Part shown: positions 1 through 6,378 of the stretch, in pieces
Numbering within the stretch: position 1 is the stretch's first letter
Layout of the letters: each line of letters opens with the position of its first letter
Source: Candidatus Njordarchaeota archaeon
GTDB lineage: Archaea; Asgardarchaeota; Njordarchaeia; Njordarchaeales; Njordarchaeaceae
Length of the DNA stretch: 7,594 bases
Direction of reading: 5' to 3'
Assembly (NCBI GenBank): GCA_029856055.1
Contig: JAHQWF010000128.1
Coordinates: forward strand, 1-7,594
Program-made: the position numbers and the translations under genes
The notes under the pieces: model-generated
What the model was told of the DNA's origin: nothing
Databases searched by the model: none
What the model saw: only the letters and a program-made list of their open reading frames with translations

Positions 1-3000
1 ATAATGATCTGAAATTAGAGAAAAGCTTTAGTCTCAATATGGTTTTGAATAATACAATTCTCGATAATTCAAATAACCTATTGTATGGCGTATATGTGAA
101 TTCTACGCATACTGTGTTGTCGTATCTAAACATGACTAATGGAAATCAAGTAAATTTAACTACCTATAATGTTTTACCTGCTTACACAGAGAATAGAATG
201 ATATTAGGTTATTTCAACAATAAGATTTTCTTAGCTTTGTCAAATGGTTCTTTATTATTTTTCAATAATAGTTTCTCAACAATGCTTAATCTACCAAACG
301 AATTGAGTGATGCTCAAGAGACGGAGGCTTGGGGTATTTATGACAATGATACTTTAATTATTGCTGATGCTGTTGGTTATGTCTATTTCGTTAATTCTTC
401 TTTTAAAATATATTATTCGCTAAAGGTACCGTTAGGAGCCTTGCCCCTATCTATTGAATATAGTGACACGGACAGAGATAACATCAAGGAATTAATAATT
501 ACTTACTTTGAGAATTATCTAGACATTATTAATCTAGATACGAGAAGTAATGCGTCTATCGTAACCTTCGATAGGGCTTTTGTATTCATAGATGATTTTG
601 ATAATTACACAGGAAACGATATGTTATACATAGTTAGAAACGGTTTTCTCTTGGTTAACGACCTAACAAAATACTACACAGTTGTACTAAATATCACGCA
701 TAAAACGGTAGATATATTGCAAGGAGATCACATATATGCGGGAGTCATACTTAATGACTTGTTCGGAAATCCAATAAACGATGCTACTGTAGAGGCCAAA
801 ATAGTAACATCAAAGGGATTTATCATTACTCAAACACTGACTAATATTGGTGGAGGAGCATATTCACTAGATATAGCTACTGATAACTGGGGTTATGGAT
901 ACGCTAATATTAGTATTATTGTTTATCATAATTACTACGCCACAGCTAATACTTCATTCTCTGTTTTGATAAGGCCGTTGCTTAAGATTATATCAAATGA
1001 TTTCTTTGACTCTTCTCATGGCGAGTCACTCGTGATTAGATTTGATGTAAGAGATGTTTTCGGGGACAAAGTAGAGGGTGCGATCGGCAATGTAAAGCTC
1101 GCTAATATTACTAAAAGCATATATTATAATACTACATCGGAAATGTATGAAGCTGTCTTTAGTTCTAAGGAATTATTATCATTGCAATTAGGTGAATATA
1201 AAGCCATAATTAATATAACTCATTCATTAGCCAATGATTATTTTGCTAAAAGTATCAATATAGATATCTACTCCCAATTAACAATAATTGCTAACATTAC
1301 TCCCCAAATAATTAATCAAGGAGATCCATTTAATGTCTCGATCTGGGTTTATGATACTGGGGGCCACAGTGTTAAGGATGCTGATGTGCATTTTGAAGTC
1401 AATTATAATGATTATTGGGGTTATAATGTAACTGTTTGGGCTGATGGATGGGAAAAAGGGAATTATACTGTTACTATTTATGCAAATCATAAGTTTGTTT
1501 ATTCAGCTTCAAGGCTTGTTAAGTGGGTTGTTGTATACGCATTACCAGTAGTTGATTTTAACTATGATTATATTGACGCGGGGATAGATGAAGTAACGGT
1601 TGAAGTCAGAGATAAGTACTATAACTTACTCACTGATGTTAACGTGAACATTAGTCTTGAAAATAATATTAACATAACTCTTCCTGGAAGTGGAGTATAT
1701 CACTCTAGAATAAACTTCACGAACTATATCGCCAAAAAAACATTCTATATTACTATTTATGTTTACAATGGTTCTTATGTTAGAGAACTAGTTGATGGTC
1801 CCTACTGGATTGATGTTAAACTAAATGTTTACATGAATGTATCAATTAGCGGTGAAAATGGATCACAATACCCGCTACAAGGAGAATTAGTTACAATAAA
1901 TATCTCTGTTTTTGATCAGTTTGGAAATCTTGATGACCAGATTTGGAATGTAGAGATCGAGATTGAGGGAACAATTTATCATCCTGATTGGATCGATCTC
2001 GGTCAATTCAGTTTGATTCTATCTACAGATAATTTCCGTTATGGTGTATATGAAGTAAATATATGGGTTGATACAGATACTCATATTAATAGATACATAA
2101 CAAAAAGCATTGAGCTTGTTTTACTTCCAGAGATCAATATCTATTATTACCAGATTAATTATAGTAACGCTACAACTACTCTCGAAATATATTTCTATGA
2201 TAGGTATGGTTATTCAATTGATGAAGCAAATATCACGTTTATAAATTGCTCGCCTCTAACTCTTCTTAGTATAACAAGAGGTATAGGGGAATCAACACTT
2301 ACATTTAATGGGACATCGCTCTATCCTGGAGAATATAATATTATCTTCAATGTTACTTGGAGCTTAACGAAATACAATGTAGAGATAAATAAGACACATG
2401 AATTATTTGTATCGATATATGCTCCATTAAATGCTGATATTATTATATCACCTAAGGACGGGGTAATTCAAGGTCAAGACATTCAATTGAACTTGTCAAT
2501 AAAAACTATTTATGGCGTTAAAATCGATGACGCATTCGTTATAGCTAGCTTAAAAAACAAAATAGTTTACCCAATTTTCATTGATGGTTATTACGTGGCA
2601 AGTATTAGCACTAGCGGATTCGGTTACGGCAACTACACGATTTATGTATATGTTTACCATGATTTTGGGGCAAGTGACCTAAATATCTATAAGGAAATTA
2701 AGATTATTGGTATTCCATACATATCGTACAAACAAGATAACCTAGGAAACAAAACTACTATTCTTTATATAGACGTAAGGGATCTCTACGGTAACGCCTT
2801 TTATTCCGGTCATGTTAGTCTCGAGATAAATGGCGATTTGTATCATGGCTATGTTAGTGATGGATCAGCTATTCTTAAGCTTGATCTTAGCAATTATATG
2901 GCTGGTACATATGAATCCACGCTAACTGTTAATGGAGATTATATTATAGAGAGTAATTTTGTGGTTCGGGTTGACGTAGTAAGTTATTTAACAGAAGAAG

Positions 3001-4511
3001 ATATAGATTTGGTAATACCTGGATTGGCTAATAGTCTAGATGATTATCCAGAGGACGCTGTAATTCAAGGTAATGATATCTTTTTGAATGTGACTGTTTT
3101 CGATATTTATGGTGTTGCGTTTGAAAGATGCCAAGTAGTGGTGATTTTCGCTGGTGTTCAGTACTATCCATATGAGATCAATGGAAATGTTTTTACTTTC
3201 AAGATCTCAACAGAAGATATGATGTCTGGGCATTACACAATAATCATTCAGATCTCGAGTAATTACCTAATAAGCGATGATGGAAACGTATTAACATTCG
3301 AGAAGTTAATATATATTAAGCCAGAGGTTCACTATGATATCTTTGTTCCAGAATCTGTTGTTGAGGGTCAAAACATAACTATTTACGTAAGATTATTCGA
3401 TAAGTATGGTAATCCGTTGGAGCCTATAGAGAACATGACTAGTATTATGGTTAGAATTAATAATAAGGATTATTTAGCTAGATGGGATGAGAGAAGTCAT
3501 GCTTATGTAGCTATAATAGTTGTTCCTTCTGTAGGAAAAGAGCACGTATCAGAAACACTAAGGATAGAGGTTTTAATTAGTTATGGCAAAGCGGTAGAAG
3601 TAGAAGAAGTAGCTATTACAGTTATGGCTATTTCACCGATCACAGAGCAACAAATAGTTAGTCTAACTAGCTACATATACATCATAACTCTCGTATTAAC
3701 TGTCGCTATAGTTTCTGTATACTTAATGATTAGGATAAACACGTTTAATGAGAAATTGATTAAATTGTTCTATAAGTTAATTCTGATTTTACAAGCCTCT
3801 CTAATTATAATTTCTGGAATCATGTTAATGATTAGTAATCTAGAGATGGCAGCTTTTGCCATGCTAATTCTGTTCCTATCCGTATTCGCTTTGTATGGTA
3901 TTCAACTAAGACTTGATCAAGTTAATATAATTAGAACAGCGTATAGAATGATTATGGGTGAGGAAGAAAGAATTATGTTTAGGTACAATTTACTAAAATA
4001 CATCTTGATCTACGCTATTGGTGCTATAACAACATTTGTAATTTTTGAGTATATTGGATCTAATATAATTTGGTTCTCTAGGTTTATTTTAGGAGAATAT
4101 AAGACAGTTGGAGTTGTGCATGATATAACATTGGTCACGATTGCATTCTATTTATTCGCTGCTCGTGGAATGGTACTTTATACTAGAAGACACTTCAATG
4201 ATTTAATAAAGAATAAATTGCCAGCTATAACATATGCTGAGAGTATAGAGGCTAGACTAACAATATTCTCTAACTTAGTTGAAGATTCATTGAAAACAAT
4301 GGGATCATCTACTCTATCTATAACAATATATACATTGTATCTAATTGGAACATATATTTGGGGAGCGTCACGTCTAACCATGTTGAGAATAAATCCGGTC
4401 TCACTATTAATGCTTTTAGTGCCGTTAACTGTACCGATAGCGATAATATGGATAATGCACTTCATTAAATTGCCGTGGGAAAAGAAATATGAGAAAGTTG
4501 TCATTGAATAA
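1..4511 (+). CDS. Giant cell-surface protein, 5'-partial: propeller-like head, ten Ig-like repeats, 7-TM C-terminal domain
   Basis: I do not recognise a named family. Residues are numbered from the first in-window Met (base 39), giving 1490 residues. The frame is open from base 3 with no stop, and no signal peptide follows Met1, so this is almost certainly an internal Met and the gene starts upstream. Order seen: residues 1-214 are beta-rich with an FG-GAP-like Asp loop (S142-D-T-D-R-D-N148 followed by KELII); residues 215-1200 are ten Ig-like units; residues 1208-1476 hold seven hydrophobic helices; a basic/acidic tail ends at E1490. Loops fit a positive-inside topology with the ectodomain outside and the C-terminus in the cytoplasm. 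About 40 N-X-S/T sequons occur, all before residue 1203, and there are only two cysteines (C737, C1031). No catalytic motif is visible. The role is inferred as a glycosylated surface stalk, adhesin, receptor or S-layer-associated protein. The neighbouring flippase and glycosyltransferase support a link to the surface glycan. Confidence 0.85.
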   Translation, partial: NDLKLEKSFSLNMVLNNTILDNSNNLLYGVYVNSTHTVLSYLNMTNGNQVNLTTYNVLPAYTENRMILGYFNNKIFLALSNGSLLFFNNSFSTMLNLPNELSDAQETEAWGIYDNDTLIIADAVGYVYFVNSSFKIYYSLKVPLGALPLSIEYSDTDRDNIKELIITYFENYLDIINLDTRSNASIVTFDRAFVFIDDFDNYTGNDMLYIVRNGFLLVNDLTKYYTVVLNITHKTVDILQGDHIYAGVILNDLFGNPINDATVEAKIVTSKGFIITQTLTNIGGGAYSLDIATDNWGYGYANISIIVYHNYYATANTSFSVLIRPLLKIISNDFFDSSHGESLVIRFDVRDVFGDKVEGAIGNVKLANITKSIYYNTTSEMYEAVFSSKELLSLQLGEYKAIINITHSLANDYFAKSINIDIYSQLTIIANITPQIINQGDPFNVSIWVYDTGGHSVKDADVHFEVNYNDYWGYNVTVWADGWEKGNYTVTIYANHKFVYSASRLVKWVVVYALPVVDFNYDYIDAGIDEVTVEVRDKYYNLLTDVNVNISLENNINITLPGSGVYHSRINFTNYIAKKTFYITIYVYNGSYVRELVDGPYWIDVKLNVYMNVSISGENGSQYPLQGELVTINISVFDQFGNLDDQIWNVEIEIEGTIYHPDWIDLGQFSLILSTDNFRYGVYEVNIWVDTDTHINRYITKSIELVLLPEINIYYYQINYSNATTTLEIYFYDRYGYSIDEANITFINCSPLTLLSITRGIGESTLTFNGTSLYPGEYNIIFNVTWSLTKYNVEINKTHELFVSIYAPLNADIIISPKDGVIQGQDIQLNLSIKTIYGVKIDDAFVIASLKNKIVYPIFIDGYYVASISTSGFGYGNYTIYVYVYHDFGASDLNIYKEIKIIGIPYISYKQDNLGNKTTILYIDVRDLYGNAFYSGHVSLEINGDLYHGYVSDGSAILKLDLSNYMAGTYESTLTVNGDYIIESNFVVRVDVVSYLTEEDIDLVIPGLANSLDDYPEDAVIQGNDIFLNVTVFDIYGVAFERCQVVVIFAGVQYYPYEINGNVFTFKISTEDMMSGHYTIIIQISSNYLISDDGNVLTFEKLIYIKPEVHYDIFVPESVVEGQNITIYVRLFDKYGNPLEPIENMTSIMVRINNKDYLARWDERSHAYVAIIVVPSVGKEHVSETLRIEVLISYGKAVEVEEVAITVMAISPITEQQIVSLTSYIYIITLVLTVAIVSVYLMIRINTFNEKLIKLFYKLILILQASLIIISGIMLMISNLEMAAFAMLILFLSVFALYGIQLRLDQVNIIRTAYRMIMGEEERIMFRYNLLKYILIYAIGAITTFVIFEYIGSNIIWFSRFILGEYKTVGVVHDITLVTIAFYLFAARGMVLYTRRHFNDLIKNKLPAITYAESIEARLTIFSNLVEDSLKTMGSSTLSITIYTLYLIGTYIWGASRLTMLRINPVSLLMLLVPLTVPIAIIWIMHFIKLPWEKKYEKVVIE
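39..680 (+). other. Protein region: N-terminal propeller-like domain of the giant surface protein (partial)
   Basis: Residues 1-214 show short hydrophobic strands separated by polar turns, in the rhythm of beta-propeller blades (for example NKIFLALSNGSLLFF, DTLIIADAVGYVYFV, NDMLYIVRNGFLLV). A calcium-loop-like DTDRDN followed by KELII at residues 143-154 resembles an FG-GAP/VCBS repeat. Three to four blade-like units can be counted in the window. A closed propeller normally needs five to eight, which agrees with the missing upstream part. The domain is inferred from pattern only. A WD/PQQ-like or FG-GAP propeller is the best guess, and another beta-rich fold remains possible. Confidence 0.5.
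681..3638 (+). repeat. Ten tandem Ig-like beta-sandwich units in alternating A-B order (protein-level repeat)
   Basis: Approximate unit boundaries in residues from Met39: 215-315, 316-414, 415-503, 504-597, 598-697, 698-797, 798-893, 894-984, 985-1095, 1096-1200. Each unit carries the same early-strand signature, hydrophobic-x-hydrophobic-x-D-x-(Y/F)-G, for example VRDVFG, VFDQFG, FYDRYG, VRDLYG, VFDIYG and LFDKYG. Most also have a later Y-hydrophobic-hydrophobic strand ending the unit. Odd units add a (Q)G(D/E/N) turn just before the signature, at Q228, Q427, Q614, Q811 and Q1010; even units 2, 4, 6 and 8 lack the Q, and unit 10 has EGQN at 1109. Odd units 3, 5, 7 and 9 end in a proline linker (ALP, LLP, GIP, IKP). 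The fold resembles invasin/macroglobulin MG2-like or Big domains. Similarity is not evident at the DNA level, so the duplications look old. Confidence 0.75.
3660..4466 (+). other. Protein region: seven-helix membrane domain closing the giant surface protein
   Basis: Hydrophobic helices are visible at about residues 1209-1231, 1247-1265, 1270-1288, 1318-1336, 1357-1380, 1423-1443 and 1454-1475. Loops predicted inside (1232-1246, 1289-1317, 1381-1422 and the tail 1476-1490) carry Arg/Lys clusters such as TRRHF and EKLIKLFYK, whereas the outside loops are short. With the ectodomain outside, seven passes put the C-terminus in the cytoplasm. No sequon occurs in this stretch. No kinase, GTPase or transport motif is recognised. 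The longest inner loops contain RMIMGEEERIMFRYN and a 42-residue segment around ESIEARLTIFSNLVEDSL that may be amphipathic and could contact a partner. Confidence 0.75.
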
Positions 4512-4619
4512 AGAGCTAAAATTTAAATCCTTATAATCAATTTTTCAAGGAATCTATATAACACATATTTATTCGCATTAAGTTATCGAAAAGAAAGAGT
4601 AGGCTATGGATGATAAGTA
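4512..4619. promoter_or_regulatory. Intergenic spacer with archaeal TATA-like boxes, probable flippase promoter
   Basis: The 108-base spacer contains two candidate archaeal promoter cores on the + strand. One is AAATTTAAAT at 4519-4528, with A-rich BRE-like bases just upstream. The other is CTATATAA at 4554-4561. With the usual archaeal spacing of about 25 bases from the TATA box, they would start transcripts near 4550 or 4585, giving a leader of roughly 35-70 bases. A short T-run at 4541-4545 after the first gene's stop could assist termination. The choice between the boxes is not decidable by eye, and the region is so AT-rich that chance matches are likely. Confidence 0.4.
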
Positions 4620-6170
4620 ATGGTGTCCGAAGGATCTAGAGTGGCAAGAGGTGCTTTCTGGCTAACACTTGGGTGGGGATTAAGCACATTTATTTCGGCC
4701 TTAGCATTAATAATAATTGCGCGGTTCCTAGGGCCTGTTAACTACGGCATATATGCTGCAGCTACAATTGTTCTATCTTTATTCTCAATTTCTGATCTCA
4801 GCATAAATAGCGCAGCAACACACTATATTTCTCAGATGAGAGGTAAAGGAGGTAATTTCAAGCCATATATTAATGTAGCGTTATTAGGGGCGACAATTAC
4901 TGGAATAATATTCTATTTATTCTTGGCAATTTTCTCTAAGAAGATATCAGTATATGTTTTTCAGAAACCATATCTGACTCCATTAATATCCATTATAGCG
5001 TACATAATTTTCGCAATCGCACTGAATAGAGTTATCCAAGGCATACTTCTAGGGTTGGAAAGAACAGAATTAATTGCATTGATCGTTATCAGCTCAGCAA
5101 TATTCAGAAATCTTTTCGCAATTATTTTAATTTTTTATGGATTAGAGGCTCTAGGTGCTATGTTAGGCCAAGCTATCGGCCATTTTATCACGCTGTTTAT
5201 CGGCGTGATTGTGCTCCTCAAGCTGCTTAGAAAGGTTAGCTTTTCATCAAGCTCAATACATTTTAAAAAAGTCATTAAAGAGATATACTCATATTCACTA
5301 CCAATAGCAGTTTTTGTTTTCGCTAACGCTATATTTCAACAATTCTACAACATTTTAGCGGCGAGATCTCTAAGTGATTTTGCGTACGGCAACTTTTCAG
5401 CTGCTTGGGTAGCTTACGGATCCTCATTAATATTTACTAGCTCTATAGCTATGGCACTATTTCCAAGTTTGTCTAAACTTGCCGCTATAAACGAGGATAT
5501 AGTTTCTTTTAATTATGGTAGAGCAATTAAGTATGCTTCATTAATACTTTTGCCAATAGGAGTAATTTTCGTTGGAATTCCAGATAAGTTAATCATATTC
5601 TTTTATGGCCCTCAATACTATCTCGCTGTTGATTTGCTACGGCTATTAGCTCTATCTCTTTTCCTGTGCGTGATAGGTCTAGGTGTTACTCTTCCAACAT
5701 TACTTAGTCTGAAGAGAACAAAGACATTAGCTAGTATTCAGTTAGCCTCAATCTTTATAAGCTATTTCATAATAACATTCTTTCAATATGAAACTGCAAC
5801 GATATATGCAACAGCAATAATTATAATGAATTTTTCAAGCGCAATACTTGGATACATAATTATGCATCATGATTATAATGCTAGGCTAGACATAGGATTC
5901 ACAATTAAAGCATTAATTTCATCACTAGTATCACTGATTCCAATATATCTAGTAAAGGATCTGATCCACAACTTATTCTTATCCATACTAATAAGTGGAT
6001 TTATTTTAGCTCTTACATATGGGGGTTTAATTTCATTAACGGGAGCATTAAGCAAGTCCGATTACACCAGCTTACGAAATTACTCTAAAGCTATCCCTAT
6101 AATAAGCCCTATATTGCTAGCGATCCTTTACTACATGGAGAAAGTACACCACTTAGTGAGAAACCACTAA
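4620..6170 (+). CDS. Wzx/RfbX-type polysaccharide flippase (oligosaccharide-lipid translocase)
   Basis: The predicted protein is a polytopic membrane protein of the MOP/polysaccharide-biosynthesis family. In this family the role is to move lipid-linked glycans from the cytoplasmic to the outer face of the membrane. It has 516 residues, a normal family length, and about 14 hydrophobic segments. The first helix (12-33) runs into the diagnostic family motif ARFLGPVNYGIYA at residues 34-46. The second half has an analogous motif, AARSLSDFAYGNFSAA at 247-262, followed by ALFPSLSKLA at 279-288, consistent with the two-fold pseudo-repeat of MOP transporters. An in-frame TAA at 4614-4616 leaves ATG 4620 (or GTG 4623) as the start. 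The purine-rich GGATGAT upstream is at best a weak ribosome site. It lies 108 bases after the surface protein and 208 before the glycosyltransferase, all in the same direction. The glycan cargo (N-glycan dolichol-linked precursor or exopolysaccharide) is inferred, not shown. Confidence 0.9.
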   Translation: MVSEGSRVARGAFWLTLGWGLSTFISALALIIIARFLGPVNYGIYAAATIVLSLFSISDLSINSAATHYISQMRGKGGNFKPYINVALLGATITGIIFYLFLAIFSKKISVYVFQKPYLTPLISIIAYIIFAIALNRVIQGILLGLERTELIALIVISSAIFRNLFAIILIFYGLEALGAMLGQAIGHFITLFIGVIVLLKLLRKVSFSSSSIHFKKVIKEIYSYSLPIAVFVFANAIFQQFYNILAARSLSDFAYGNFSAAWVAYGSSLIFTSSIAMALFPSLSKLAAINEDIVSFNYGRAIKYASLILLPIGVIFVGIPDKLIIFFYGPQYYLAVDLLRLLALSLFLCVIGLGVTLPTLLSLKRTKTLASIQLASIFISYFIITFFQYETATIYATAIIIMNFSSAILGYIIMHHDYNARLDIGFTIKALISSLVSLIPIYLVKDLIHNLFLSILISGFILALTYGGLISLTGALSKSDYTSLRNYSKAIPIISPILLAILYYMEKVHHLVRNH

Positions 6171-6378
6171 CTACAGTGAATTAATTTTTGTCAGATATTT
6201 GCCTAATACACTATTTAATAGTATTTACGTGTATTTGCGGTATCCTAGATATTGATACTAGCTTATCATTATTACTATATGATTTTATCTCATTGAGTTT
6301 TTTAACTATTAAGGGAAAACAATTTTATTACTTTTTTACAATAAGTAATAAGGCCTTGTTAAAAAGTTTGATAATGTC
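6171..6378. other. AT-rich intergenic spacer with T-runs and small inverted repeats
   Basis: This 208-base gap separates flippase and glycosyltransferase. It holds T-runs at 6185-6189, 6298-6303 and 6332-6337, the kind of U-rich tract at which archaeal polymerase terminates. It also holds overlapping inverted repeats: ACTATT-T-AATAGT at 6210-6222; AATACAC/GTGTATT at 6205-6211 and 6229-6235; GTATC/GATAC at 6240-6244 and 6254-6258. An open frame starting with TTG at 6188 runs through it and into the glycosyltransferase, but it has no ribosome site and no recognisable protein features. The spacer most likely carries the flippase terminator and the promoter of the next gene, although no single TATA box stands out. 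Confidence 0.5.
6205..6235. repeat. Nested inverted repeats behind the flippase gene
   Basis: Arms AATACAC (6205-6211) and GTGTATT (6229-6235) are perfect 7-base complements. Inside lies an almost coextensive second palindrome, ACTATT-T-AATAGT (6210-6222), which shares two bases with the left outer arm, so the two foldings compete. It could be an RNA hairpin at the flippase 3' end or a dyad operator. AT-rich palindromes this short are common by chance. Confidence 0.3.

Noticed and set aside
39..41. ATG at base 39 as the true start of the giant protein
   Set aside because: The frame continues without a stop to the left edge, no signal peptide follows this Met although the protein has a large exported domain, and the propeller-like region appears incomplete.
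1278..1490. 70-residue open frame on the - strand
   Set aside because: It is antisense to the third Ig-like unit, with an Ile/Ser/Asn-rich random-looking translation.
4178..4504. 108-residue open frame on the - strand
   Set aside because: It is antisense to the last helices of the surface protein, with no promoter or ribosome site. The hydrophobic stretches mirror the opposite-strand membrane helices.
5873..6055. 60-residue open frame on the - strand
   Set aside because: It is antisense to the flippase C-terminal helices and has no supporting signal.
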